A stretch of DNA of 64,000 nt, from the NCBI GenBank assembly GCA_963751795.1, contig CAVVVI010000004.1:1054001-1118000 (forward strand), in the 5' to 3' direction. The notes below the pieces were generated by a model. That model was not told the origin of the DNA, ran no database searches, and saw nothing but the letters and a program-made list of their open reading frames with translations. Both the position numbers and the translations under genes were made by a program. Source of the stretch: BOG-908 sp963751795 (GTDB lineage: Bacteria > Pseudomonadota > Alphaproteobacteria > Acetobacterales > Acetobacteraceae). Below, piece by piece: positions 1 to 8,833 of this stretch. Positions within the stretch are counted from its first letter, which is position 1; each line of letters begins with the position of its first letter.

Positions 1-138
1 CTGTACGACCGCAATCCGCAGAGCTTCGTGAAGAACATCTTCTTCGCCAAGCCGGCCGATTACAAACGCGCGACGGTAAAGGTGTTCGACGCCGGGCAGG
101 CCACCAGCCTGCTTGACCTGCCGGTGGTGCGCGACTGA
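1..138 (+). CDS. CocE/NonD-type hydrolase, C-terminal end only
   Basis: Only the last 45 codons lie in the window, in frame 1, ending with TGA. The peptide contains NPQSFVKNIFFAKPADY followed by a short beta-rich tail. This resembles the C-terminal end of CocE/NonD-family serine hydrolases (X-Pro dipeptidyl-peptidase-like), where a QSFV-N-I segment and an ATxxV strand close the jelly-roll domain. The catalytic domain is outside the window, so substrate and localisation cannot be judged. The family call rests on the tail alone. Confidence 0.55.
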   Translation: MYDRNPQSFVKNIFFAKPADYKRATVKVFDAGQATSLLDLPVVRD

Positions 139-228
139 GCGGCAGCCGCAGGCACAAGATCGGGTGACCCGCGCACCGTTCGGCATCGGCGCACGTTGCA
201 GGCGCAGACTGCCGGAAGGGCTCCGCCG

Positions 229-894
229 ATGCCGCAAGCTGCAATCTTCGACGTCGATGGAACACTGGTCGATTCAGTGGACCTGCATGCCCGCGCCTGG
301 CAGGAGGCGTTCGCCGAATTCGGCCACGACGTGACGTTCGAGCAGGCGCGCAGCCAGATCGGCAAGGGCGGCGACCAGCTTGTGCCGGTGTTCCTCTCGC
401 AGGCCGAGCAGGACGACCATGGCGCAGCGATGGAAAGCTGGCGCGGCGCGCATTTCAAGCGGCATTACTTGCCGCTGGTGCGCCCGTTCTCCGCAGTGCC
501 CGAGCTGCTGGCGCGCGTGCGCGAGGCGGGGCTGAAGGTCGCCGTCGCTTCCTCGGCCAAGAAGGCCGAACTGGACATTTATCTGGAAATCGCCGGCATC
601 GCCGCTTTGGTGGATACCAAAACGTCAGCCGACGATGCCAAACACTCCAAGCCCGCGCCCGACATCTTCGAAGCTGCGCTCGGCAAGCTCGGCCTGGCCG
701 GCGCACAGGCCGTCGCGATCGGCGATACGCCCTACGACGCGCAGGCGGCGGGGCGCGCCGGGCTGCGCACGATCGGCGTGCTCTGCGGCGGCTTCACCGA
801 GGCCGATCTGCGCGGCGGCGGCTGCGTCGCGGTCTATCCCGGGCCGGCAGCGCTGCTCGCCTGCTTTGCGGCGTCACCGCTGGGCGGCGGGTAG
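229..894 (+). CDS. HAD-family phosphatase (beta-phosphoglucomutase / phosphoglycolate phosphatase-like)
   Basis: Protein of 221 aa. HAD motif I is DVDGT at residues 8-12, with the nucleophile Asp and the acid/base Asp two residues later. Motif II is the VASSAKK stretch, and motif IV is AIGDTPYDAQAA near the C terminus. The helical segment between motifs I and II fits a C1 cap domain. I chose the ATG at 229 because GGAAGG lies about nine bases upstream; an in-frame start at 196 has no such site. It probably dephosphorylates a small phosphorylated metabolite in the cytoplasm, but HAD subfamily specificity cannot be read from these motifs. It converges on the DAHP synthase gene. Confidence 0.85.
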   Translation: MPQAAIFDVDGTLVDSVDLHARAWQEAFAEFGHDVTFEQARSQIGKGGDQLVPVFLSQAEQDDHGAAMESWRGAHFKRHYLPLVRPFSAVPELLARVREAGLKVAVASSAKKAELDIYLEIAGIAALVDTKTSADDAKHSKPAPDIFEAALGKLGLAGAQAVAIGDTPYDAQAAGRAGLRTIGVLCGGFTEADLRGGGCVAVYPGPAALLACFAASPLGGG

Positions 895-927
895 GCGCCT
901 TCCGACCCGGCCGGACGCCCGCCCCGC

Positions 928-2307
928 TCAGGCCGCCGTTGCCGGCTGAGCGGCGGTGAGGCGGCGGGCTTTCAGTTCGCCGGCGACGACGAACGCCAGT
1001 TCCAGCGCCTGCTCGGCGTTCAGCCGCGGGTCGCAGAACGTCTCGTAGCGCTGCGCCAGATCAGCCTCGGTGAGCAGATGGGCGCCGCCGACGCATTCCG
1101 TCACCGGCTGGCCGGTCATCTCGACATGCACGCCGCCGGGGCGGGCGCCGGCTTCGGCGAACAGGTCGAAGAAGATGCGCAGCTCGGTCAGGATGCTGTC
1201 GAAGCTGCGGGTTTTTACGCCGCCGGCCGTGGTTACGGTGTTGCCGTGCATCGGGTCGCACAGCCAGGTGACGCGGCGGCCGCTGCGCTGCACGGCGCGC
1301 AGCAGCGGCGGCAGGTGGCTGCGCACGCGGTCGGCGCCCATGCGGGTGATCAACGTCAGCCGGCCCGGCTCGTCGGCCGGGTTGAGGATGTCGATCAGGC
1401 GTAGCAGCTCGTCGGCCGGGGTAGTGGGGCCCACCTTGATGCCGATCGGGTTGCGCAGCCCGCGCAGGAACTCGACATGGGCGCCGTCCGGCTGGCGGGT
1501 GCGGTCGCCGATCCACAGGAAATTGGCGCTGCAGCCATACCAGTCGCCGGTGGTGCTATCGATGCGTGTCAGCGCCTGCTCGTAGGGCAGCAGCAGCGCT
1601 TCGTGGCTCGTGTAGAACTCCGTCTCGCGGATCTGCGCGGTGTTGCCGCTGCCGATGCCGCAGGCGGCCATAAAGCCCAGCGTCTCGTCGATCCGCGTCG
1701 CCAGATCCTGGTAGCGCGCGGCCAGAGGTGAGCGGGCCACGAAATCGAGGTTCCAGCGATGCACCTGGTGCAGGTCGGCATAGCCGCCGCTGGCAAACGC
1801 GCGCAGCAGGTTCATGCGGCCGGCGGACTGGAAGTAGGCGGTCTCCATGCGCGCCGGATCGGGCACGCGCGCTGCCGCGGTGGCTTCCGGGCCGTTGATG
1901 ATGTCGCCGCGATAGGTCGGCAGCGTGAGCCCGCCGGCCATCTCGGTATCGGCCGAGCGCGGCTTGGCGAGCTGGCCGGCCATGCGGCCGATCTTGATCA
2001 CCGGCACGGTGGCGCCGAAAGTCAGCACCACGGCCATCTGCAGCAGCACGCGGAAGGTGTCGCGCACCGAGTTGGCGTGGAAGTCGGAAAAGCTCTCGGC
2101 GCAGTCGCCGCCCTGCAGCACGAAGGCGCGGCCTTCGGCGGCCAAGGCCAGCGCATCTTTCAGGCGGCGCGCCTCGCCGGCGAATACCAGCGGCGGATAG
2201 CCGGCGATGCGCGCCTCGGTGGCGGCGAGCGCGGCGGCATCGGGGTAGGTGGGCATCTGGCGCACGGGGCGGGCGCGCCAGCTTGCGGGAGTCCAGTCGG
2301 CTTGCAT
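928..2307 (-). CDS. aroG: Class II 3-deoxy-7-phosphoheptulonate (DAHP) synthase
   Basis: Protein of 459 aa catalysing the first step of the shikimate pathway, condensation of phosphoenolpyruvate with erythrose-4-phosphate. The sequence is of the class II (plant/Mycobacterium AroG) type. It has the QGGDCAESF metal and substrate segment near residue 65, KIGRMAGQLAKPRS, the RGDIINGPE loop, WLCDPMHGN and a late CVGG segment. The ATG at 2307 is preferred over a TTG one codon upstream. It lies 65 bases downstream of obgE on the same strand and may be cotranscribed. An inverted repeat (CCGCTCA / TGAGCGG) overlaps the stop codon and could help termination. Confidence 0.95.
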   Translation of the reverse strand: MQADWTPASWRARPVRQMPTYPDAAALAATEARIAGYPPLVFAGEARRLKDALALAAEGRAFVLQGGDCAESFSDFHANSVRDTFRVLLQMAVVLTFGATVPVIKIGRMAGQLAKPRSADTEMAGGLTLPTYRGDIINGPEATAAARVPDPARMETAYFQSAGRMNLLRAFASGGYADLHQVHRWNLDFVARSPLAARYQDLATRIDETLGFMAACGIGSGNTAQIRETEFYTSHEALLLPYEQALTRIDSTTGDWYGCSANFLWIGDRTRQPDGAHVEFLRGLRNPIGIKVGPTTPADELLRLIDILNPADEPGRLTLITRMGADRVRSHLPPLLRAVQRSGRRVTWLCDPMHGNTVTTAGGVKTRSFDSILTELRIFFDLFAEAGARPGGVHVEMTGQPVTECVGGAHLLTEADLAQRYETFCDPRLNAEQALELAFVVAGELKARRLTAAQPATAA

Positions 2308-2372
2308 CAATCGCGTGTAGGATTCGACCCGTCAGAAAGCAAGCGAGCCCTGCCCTGCGCTGGCGATGCGGC

Positions 2373-3380
2373 TCAGCCGCCGCCCTGGCGATGCAGGGTG
2401 ATCGCATCCTGCAGGGCGCGCAGCATTTCCGGCACACCCTGCCCCGTGACGCCCGACATCGTATGCACCGCCTGGCCGGAGGCGCGCGCCAGCGCATTGC
2501 GGCGCGCGCTCGTCTCCCGCGGGCTCATGGCGTCGGCCTTGTTCAGCACGATCAGCTCGGGTTTGTCTTCCAGCCCGGCGCCGTAAGCCGACAGCTCGCC
2601 ACGCACCGTGCGCCAGGCTTCGACCACGTTGCCGGCCGCACCATCGACCATGTGCAGCAGCACGGCGCAGCGCTCGACATGGCCGAGGAAACGGTCGCCG
2701 AGGCCGGCCCCCTCGTGTGCGCCTTCGATCAGGCCGGGAATGTCGGCCAGCACGAATTCTTCGGTGTTGGACAGGCGGATGACGCCGAGCTGGGGGTGCA
2801 GCGTGGTGAACGGGTAGTCGGCGATCTTCGGCCGCGCCGCACTGCTGGCGGCGAGGAAGGTGGATTTACCGGCATTGGGCAGCCCCACCAGCCCTGCATC
2901 GGCGATCAGCTTCAGCCGCAGCCAGATCCAGCGCTCCTCGCCCGGCCAGCCCTTGTCGGCGCGGCGCGGCGCGCGGTTCGTGCTCGTCTTGAAATGGGTG
3001 TTGCCGTGGCCGCCATCTCCGCCGCGGCAGAGGATGACGGTCTTGCCGGGGGTGTCGAGGTCGGCCAGCAGGGTTTCCTGGTCGTCGGCCAGGATCTGCG
3101 TGCCGATGGGCACGCGGATGCGCACATCCTCGGCGCCGGCGCCGGTGCGGTCCGAGCCGGCACCGTTGCCGCCCTTGCGCGCGCGGAAATGCTGCGTGTA
3201 GCGGAAATCGATCAGCGTGTTGAGGTTGGGCACCGCTTCGAACACGATGTCGCCGCCGCGGCCGCCGGTGCCGCCATCGGGCCCGCCGAATTCGATGAAG
3301 CGCTCGCGGCGGAAGGCGATGACGCCGTCACCGCCGTCGCCGCTGCGGACGTAGATCTTGGCTTGGTCTAGGAACTTCAT
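2373..3380 (-). CDS. obgE: Obg/CgtA GTPase, ribosome assembly
   Basis: Protein of 335 aa with the glycine-rich Obg fold at residues 1-160, including repeated GGDGG and GGXGG turns. The G domain follows: P-loop GLPNAGKS near residue 168, switch DIPGL, and NKAD for guanine recognition. Obg proteins bind the 50S subunit and link GTP levels to late ribosome assembly and stress. The MKFLDQAKIYVRSGDGGDG start is the conserved N terminus; an upstream in-frame extension to 3422 runs into an intergenic palindrome and is rejected. Gene order rplU-rpmA-obgE is widely conserved. Confidence 0.97.
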   Translation of the reverse strand: MKFLDQAKIYVRSGDGGDGVIAFRRERFIEFGGPDGGTGGRGGDIVFEAVPNLNTLIDFRYTQHFRARKGGNGAGSDRTGAGAEDVRIRVPIGTQILADDQETLLADLDTPGKTVILCRGGDGGHGNTHFKTSTNRAPRRADKGWPGEERWIWLRLKLIADAGLVGLPNAGKSTFLAASSAARPKIADYPFTTLHPQLGVIRLSNTEEFVLADIPGLIEGAHEGAGLGDRFLGHVERCAVLLHMVDGAAGNVVEAWRTVRGELSAYGAGLEDKPELIVLNKADAMSPRETSARRNALARASGQAVHTMSGVTGQGVPEMLRALQDAITLHRQGGG

Positions 3381-3397
3381 GGGCGGGGGAGGAAGGC

Positions 3398-3419
3398 CTT
3401 CTTTTTTGCAAAAAAGAAG
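3398..3419. repeat. Perfect A/T-rich palindrome between rpmA and obgE
   Basis: Two 10-base arms, CTTCTTTTTT at 3398-3407 and AAAAAAGAAG at 3410-3419, are separated by GC. The sequence sits 18-39 bases upstream of the obgE start in otherwise GC-rich DNA. In the obgE direction it is flanked by further T- and A-runs. It could be a transcript hairpin, an intergenic repeat family member or a protein-binding site. It has no downstream U-tract of the usual terminator type in the operon direction. Confidence 0.6.
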
Positions 3420-3478
3420 CAAAAAACTCTTGCTACTTTAGGCTGGACTTCTGGGACGGCTGGGCTGCGTGGCGGTGT

Positions 3479-3748
3479 CTATTCCGCGGCTGCGGGCAGC
3501 GCCTCTACGGAGACGTAGACGCGGGAGTCGGCGCGCGTCTGGAACTTCACGCGGCCTTCGACCACGGCGAAGATCGTGTGGTCCTTGCCCAGGCCCACAT
3601 TCACGCCCGGCTTCCAGCGCGTGCCGCGCTGGCGGATGATGATGTTGCCGGGGATGACGGCCTCGCCGCCGAACTTCTTGACGCCGAGGCGCCGGCCTTC
3701 GGTATCGCGCCCGTTGCGTGACGAGCCGCCTGCTTTCTTGTGTGCCAT
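3479..3748 (-). CDS. rpmA: 50S ribosomal protein L27
   Basis: Protein of 89 aa beginning MAHKKAGGSSRNGRDTEGRR, the conserved L27 N terminus that reaches toward the peptidyl transferase centre. It continues with the GGEAVIPGNIIIRQRGT and GLGKDHTIFA segments. Length is normal for the family and there is no N-terminal cleavage extension of the Firmicutes type. It sits 15 bases downstream of rplU and upstream of obgE, the standard operon. Confidence 0.98.
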   Translation of the reverse strand: MAHKKAGGSSRNGRDTEGRRLGVKKFGGEAVIPGNIIIRQRGTRWKPGVNVGLGKDHTIFAVVEGRVKFQTRADSRVYVSVEALPAAAE

Positions 3749-3763
3749 GCTAGTCTCCCCCGC

Positions 3764-4078
3764 TCAGGCGGCGATGATGTCGGCGACGCGCAGCACGGTG
3801 ACGTGCTGGCGATGGCCATTCTTCCGGCGGCTGTTCTGCCGGCGGCGCTTCTTGAAGATGATCACCTTGTCCAGCCGGTCCTGCGCCACGACCGTGGCCG
3901 TGACGGTGGCGCCGGCCACAATCGGCGTGCCGATGGTGACGCCGGCTTCCGAGCCGATCGCCAGCACGTCGGTGAACGTAAAGGTTGCGCCGGGCTCGGC
4001 TTCGAGCTTCTCGACCTTCAGCAGCGCGTTCGGCGTGACGCGATACTGCTTTCCGCCGGTGCGGATGACAGCGAACAT
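3764..4078 (-). CDS. rplU: 50S ribosomal protein L21
   Basis: Protein of 104 aa beginning MFAVIRTGGKQYRV, the conserved L21 start. The C-terminal KRRRQNSRRKNGHRQ stretch is the basic rRNA-binding segment. An upstream in-frame start at 4114 is rejected because the family starts at MFAVI. First gene of the rplU-rpmA-obgE cluster; its promoter should lie in the 4079-4210 gap. Confidence 0.97.
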   Translation of the reverse strand: MFAVIRTGGKQYRVTPNALLKVEKLEAEPGATFTFTDVLAIGSEAGVTIGTPIVAGATVTATVVAQDRLDKVIIFKKRRRQNSRRKNGHRQHVTVLRVADIIAA

Positions 4079-4210
4079 GTTCAGGCTCCGTTGTGACCGC
4101 TCATTGGCGGCCAATTCTTATCGTTAGGGTGTCTGCGCACCCCGGAAGAGGCGGTAAATAGGGCAAAGCGGGCCGGCAACGCAAGGGGGCCGGTCTCGAC
4201 GGCGGCCCGG

Positions 4211-7200
4211 CTAGCCTCCCCGCTTCTTGCGCCGCTGCTCGTCGGTCTCGCCGCTCAGCCCGAGCACCTCCACTTCGATGATCGACGGCAGCTGGCCCTC
4301 GGTATGGGCGCCGCTGAGGTTCTGTGCGGCTTGCTGGCCAGCGCCGGCCGCGGCGCCGGCGGCCTCGGCGGCGCCCAGGCTGAAGGAGGGTGCGGCCGAG
4401 TTGCCCGACGTCTTGCCGCCGGCCGAGAAGCCGGCCGTGTTGGCCAGGCGGGCGGCAACCAGGTTGAGGTTGCCCGACGAGCGCACGCCTGCCTCGCCCG
4501 CGTCGATTGTGCCGAGCGGTGCCGTCAGGTCGATGTTGCCGGCCGGAATGGCGGGCAACGGCTGCTCGGTCGCGATGCCGGCGCCGCTGGTGGGCACAGC
4601 CGGCGTCTCCACCAGGCCGCCGGTACTGTCGTAGCTGATCACCGGCGGGTTGAAGACCACGGTAGTGCGGGCACCGATGCCGGCATTAATGTCGCCCAGC
4701 GCCGACCAGATCTGGATGTTGCCGCCGGCATTGGTGAACACCCGGCTCTTGCCCAGCAGGTCGCTGCCGCCGGAGAACACGGCGATGTTGCCGAAGCCGT
4801 TGGTGACGATGCCGGTGCCCGCCCCCGGGCTGGTGCCGCCGGAGGTGCCCAGGACCAGCGGGCCACCGGGCGTGATCACCTGCACGTCGCCGCCATGCTC
4901 GGTGGCGATGCCGGCATCCAGCTGGCCCACGCCGGCAATCGGCCCGCTGGCCATGGTGATGCCGCCGACATAGCCGGCCGGGACGCCGTTGGTGGTGACG
5001 GCGCCGTTGCCGGGCAGCAGCGCGTCGATCGCCTGACGGCCACGGGCGTAGCTGAGGTGGAAGCGGCTCGTGGGGTCGTTGTACTGCCGGCCGCTGGCCA
5101 GCAGCTCGCCGAAGAAGATGCCGCGCAGGAACGCATCCTGGTTGGCCTGCGGCACGTGGGCGGGGTCGAGGAACCAGGCGAGCGCGCCGGCAGCGGTGCC
5201 GGTGTAGCCATAGCCCTGCTGCAGATAGGCGAGCAGCTCGGCGCTGTACACCTGCTGAACCTTGCCCTTGTTGGCCGCGTCCGTAATCGGCAGGCTGAGA
5301 TTCGCCTGCTCGGCCGGATCGAGATAGAGCCGCGCGAAGGCTGCGTAATCCGCACCCTGGCCGAGGCCGGCGGTGACCGTGATGCCGGCGCCACCGGTCA
5401 GGCTGATCGGCGCGCCGCTCTGCAGCGAGCCGAGGCTCTTGATCGAGCCATAGGCAAGCAGCTGGTTGGCGGCCCCGTTGACGTTCTGGCTGAAGCCGAC
5501 CTGATCGAGATTGCGGCCGGCATCGACCTCAAGCAGGCCCGGCCCGCCCACGTAGAAATAGCTGCTGAGGATGTCGCGCCCGGCCGAGACCAGCGACACC
5601 GAATTGGCGTTTGCGTTGAGGAACACGTTGCCGCTGGCGTTGAAGCTGCCGGCGTTGCCGGGCGAGGCGGTGGCCTGCGTGTTCTGCTGCAGCGGATCGG
5701 CCGCGGCGCTGGGGCGGGTGCCGCTGCTGACGATGTCGTTGCCCGCCATGATCCGGACCGGCTTGCCGGCCAGGTACCAGGCCGGCAGCGCCTCGTTGTC
5801 GGTGGCGCCGAACAGCAGCGTCTCGCCGGTGATGAAGTTCAGGATGTCGCCCTGCGCGTAGAACAGCGCCGGCGCGGCGGCCGAGGCGGTGCTGAGGTAG
5901 GGTGTGGTGGGCGTGTCGGGCTCGAAGGCGAACAGCGCGAATGGCGTCTGCGCCGTGGCCCCGCCGCCCCGCACGTTGGTGAGCGCGCTAGCCTGCAACG
6001 CAATGTCGGTGCTGAAGGCCGGGGCGAACGGCGTGGGCAGGCTCTGCGGGTTGGCGCCCGACAGATCCACTGCCATGCCGTTTGCCTGGATGGAGCCGCT
6101 GGCCAGGAAGGCAACCTGTTCGTTGGCCGAAGGTGCGATTTCCAGCGAGACCGCGTTGGTGGTGCCCGGCGTGCCATAAACAATGTCGCGCGCCAGCGCG
6201 GTCACATAGAGCTGCGAGGGATAGACGGTCCGGAAATCCGTGGGCGCGCCGTTGTAATAACCATAGGCGCCGATGCTCGACACCAGCGCCTGCTCGTACA
6301 CCGGCGTGATATTGCCGCCGGCCGATTGCAGGCTGACCGCGGTGGCCGCACTCCAGAGCGTAAAGCCGCTGACGCCGCCGGTGCTGCTGAGCGAGCCGGC
6401 TTGCGAGACGCTGACCGCAGTCTGGTTCTGTTCGGTGACGCGGCCGGCATCGGCCACGGCGGCGATCACCAGATCGCGCTGCGTCTGCACCGACACGGTG
6501 CCGTCGCCCGGGATCAGCGTGAGGCCGTCGGCGGCGACCAGCGTGGGCGTGGACGGGTTCGCCGGACGGGGATCGCCGGCCGGCAGGCCGCCCGGATAGG
6601 TCGGGTCCAGCCGCCCGATGGCGCCCGCCGCGACGCTGATATTGCCGCGCAGATCGATCAGCGATCCGTTGACGGTGCTGATCGGCGAAGTGAGGCCGAA
6701 GGCAGCCGCATCGATCGGGTTCAGCGTGCCGGCCACGTGCAGCGTAAGGTTGCCGCCGCCGGTCTCGACCAGCGTCTGCGTGCCGCCCGAGGAGACGACG
6801 CGGCCGGTCGAACCCACCGCCACGACCAGGCCCTCGCCACGATCCAGAGTCGGCAGGTTGGCACCCTGGCGGTCGGTGATCTGCCCGGCATCGGTGCCCA
6901 CGGTGATCGAGACGTTGCCGCCGCCCAGCGCGCCGATGCCCTGGAAACCGGTGAGCTGCACGTTGGGCGTGGAGATGTTCTGGTAGCCCTGATCCTGCGC
7001 GGCATAGACCTGAACGAAGGTACCGAAATTGATCCACCAGGCGCCGGGCTGGCCCAATTGGGTGCTGCCTTGCCGCCACAGCCAGTTGCCGACGGCGTCG
7101 CTGGGCAGCAAGCCGGAAGCCAGATAGTTGCCGCCGAACACGTCGCCGGTGACGCTGCCCTGCGCCGCGACCAGCACGTCGCCGCCGCCGCTCGGATAGT

Positions 7201-8833
7201 TGGCCTGGTAGGTGGCGCTGATGGCGCGGTTAATTGCAGTGCCGGCGCCGCCGCCAGTGACAAAGCGGGAGCCGTTGATGCCCTCGCGCGCCAAATCGTA
7301 GGGCGCGTTTGCGGCGGGCCCGCCGGCGAGCGGATCCTGCGCGCCCGCCGTGTAGATGCCGAACAGCGAGCTCTGGTCGAAATTGCCGCCGGCGACCAGC
7401 GAGAGGTCGCCGGTGCCGGTGCGGATCACGCTGAAGGCAGGGTTGTCCTGGTTGACGTTGACGATATTGGTCGAGACTGCCAGCGCGTGCTGGTCGTCGA
7501 GCAGCAGGCTGCCGGGCGCCTGGTTGGGCGTGTTGGCCGGGGCGGCGAGCGCGCCGCCGTCCAGCACGGAGCGGGGCAGCACGGAAGCGGTATTGGCGCT
7601 GGCCTGGTTGGCGCCGGCCACGAAATCGAGGTTCCAGGATTGCGTGCCGGCCGGCAGCAGGTCGCCCAGCGCGTAGAGTGCGCCCTGCACGGGTTTGCCG
7701 TTGGCATCCAGCCGGACCGGCCGAAGATCCAGCCGGTAGACCGCGCGGCCATCGACGGTGGCAAATTGCGGCACGGTGTTCGACGGCAGCAGCGCGTTGT
7801 CCGGCAGGCCACCGGTGCGCTTGGAAAGCGTGAGCGTGCTGCCCGGATCGTTGAACAGCGACAGCAGCGTGCCAGCCGGCACCACGGTGCCGGTGGCAAC
7901 CTGCACGGCCACGGGGAAGATGCTGCCGGCGCCGAACGTGCTGCCCGGCGCGATCACGGTGCCGCCGGCCAGGAAGGTGCCGGCCGGGATCAGCACGCCG
8001 GCGGGGCTGGTCAGGGCGGCCGTGGTCACGAAGCCGCCCTGCGGCACGACGAGGCCGCTGCCGGCAGGATCGATCGTGGCGGCGAACGGGATTACCTGGT
8101 TGGGCGATACGCTCGCCGAGGCAATGGTGATGGCGTAGTTCAGCGCGATGGCGCGCGCCTCGCTGAAGGTGGTGCCGGCCACCAGCTCCACCTTGTGCAC
8201 CACCTCCGTCTGGCCCCGCAGCGTTCGGCTGATGGTGAGGCTGGACGGCAGGAGGATGTCGGCGTTCAGCGCATCCGGCCCGGCATTGCCGCTGGCGATC
8301 GGTGGCGCGACGATCAGCCAGCCGGCATCGGCGGGCAGGTAGTTGTTCGCCCGGATATCCGGCGGGGCTGCGAAGCCGTCGGTGACGCTGCCGTTGACGA
8401 TGAGGTCGTTGCTGGCGCGGAACCGCAGCGCGCCGGCCTCGCCCGAGCTGGCCACACCCTGGGTGACGGCCTGGCCATAGCCGACATCGGAGTAGCGATA
8501 GCCGGAAAGATCGACGTCGCCGGTGATGGTGATGTTGCCGCCCGAAGCGGCGGTGCTGTCGATCTCCACGCCCGGGCGCAGGTGGAAGGTTGTGCCGAGG
8601 GTAGCCAGGCCCGCCAGGCGGCCGGCCAGGGCGGTGTTGGCCCCGGCCGCGGTCATGAACCTCTGGCTGTCTGCGTCGATGGCGGCGAGGGCCAGGATCG
8701 GGCTGGCGGCGGTGCGGCTGTGGCCGCCGTAGATCTGCGCCACGGTGCCATTGCGATCCTGCGCCAGATAGGTGCGCCAGGCATACAGGGCCACCGATTG
8801 CGCGCCGCTCGATCTGCAGCGGTGCTGCGGCAT
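4211..8833 (-). CDS. Haemagglutinin segment 4: C-terminal 1,500 residues
   Basis: The longest uninterrupted part. The first 10-15 codons (MPQHRCRSSG) are out of frame; real sequence starts at QSVALYAWRTYLAQDRNGTVAQIYGG. It carries long passenger-type repeats and a Gly/Ala-rich end, then the acidic IEVEVLGLSGETDEQRRKKRGG terminus found at the end of acetobacterial filamentous haemagglutinin family proteins. No autotransporter beta-barrel is present, which supports two-partner secretion rather than type Va export. Part of the pseudogene 4211-16981. Confidence 0.7.
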   Translation of the reverse strand: MPQHRCRSSGAQSVALYAWRTYLAQDRNGTVAQIYGGHSRTAASPILALAAIDADSQRFMTAAGANTALAGRLAGLATLGTTFHLRPGVEIDSTAASGGNITITGDVDLSGYRYSDVGYGQAVTQGVASSGEAGALRFRASNDLIVNGSVTDGFAAPPDIRANNYLPADAGWLIVAPPIASGNAGPDALNADILLPSSLTISRTLRGQTEVVHKVELVAGTTFSEARAIALNYAITIASASVSPNQVIPFAATIDPAGSGLVVPQGGFVTTAALTSPAGVLIPAGTFLAGGTVIAPGSTFGAGSIFPVAVQVATGTVVPAGTLLSLFNDPGSTLTLSKRTGGLPDNALLPSNTVPQFATVDGRAVYRLDLRPVRLDANGKPVQGALYALGDLLPAGTQSWNLDFVAGANQASANTASVLPRSVLDGGALAAPANTPNQAPGSLLLDDQHALAVSTNIVNVNQDNPAFSVIRTGTGDLSLVAGGNFDQSSLFGIYTAGAQDPLAGGPAANAPYDLAREGINGSRFVTGGGAGTAINRAISATYQANYPSGGGDVLVAAQGSVTGDVFGGNYLASGLLPSDAVGNWLWRQGSTQLGQPGAWWINFGTFVQVYAAQDQGYQNISTPNVQLTGFQGIGALGGGNVSITVGTDAGQITDRQGANLPTLDRGEGLVVAVGSTGRVVSSGGTQTLVETGGGNLTLHVAGTLNPIDAAAFGLTSPISTVNGSLIDLRGNISVAAGAIGRLDPTYPGGLPAGDPRPANPSTPTLVAADGLTLIPGDGTVSVQTQRDLVIAAVADAGRVTEQNQTAVSVSQAGSLSSTGGVSGFTLWSAATAVSLQSAGGNITPVYEQALVSSIGAYGYYNGAPTDFRTVYPSQLYVTALARDIVYGTPGTTNAVSLEIAPSANEQVAFLASGSIQANGMAVDLSGANPQSLPTPFAPAFSTDIALQASALTNVRGGGATAQTPFALFAFEPDTPTTPYLSTASAAAPALFYAQGDILNFITGETLLFGATDNEALPAWYLAGKPVRIMAGNDIVSSGTRPSAAADPLQQNTQATASPGNAGSFNASGNVFLNANANSVSLVSAGRDILSSYFYVGGPGLLEVDAGRNLDQVGFSQNVNGAANQLLAYGSIKSLGSLQSGAPISLTGGAGITVTAGLGQGADYAAFARLYLDPAEQANLSLPITDAANKGKVQQVYSAELLAYLQQGYGYTGTAAGALAWFLDPAHVPQANQDAFLRGIFFGELLASGRQYNDPTSRFHLSYARGRQAIDALLPGNGAVTTNGVPAGYVGGITMASGPIAGVGQLDAGIATEHGGDVQVITPGGPLVLGTSGGTSPGAGTGIVTNGFGNIAVFSGGSDLLGKSRVFTNAGGNIQIWSALGDINAGIGARTTVVFNPPVISYDSTGGLVETPAVPTSGAGIATEQPLPAIPAGNIDLTAPLGTIDAGEAGVRSSGNLNLVAARLANTAGFSAGGKTSGNSAAPSFSLGAAEAAGAAAGAGQQAAQNLSGAHTEGQLPSIIEVEVLGLSGETDEQRRKKRGG

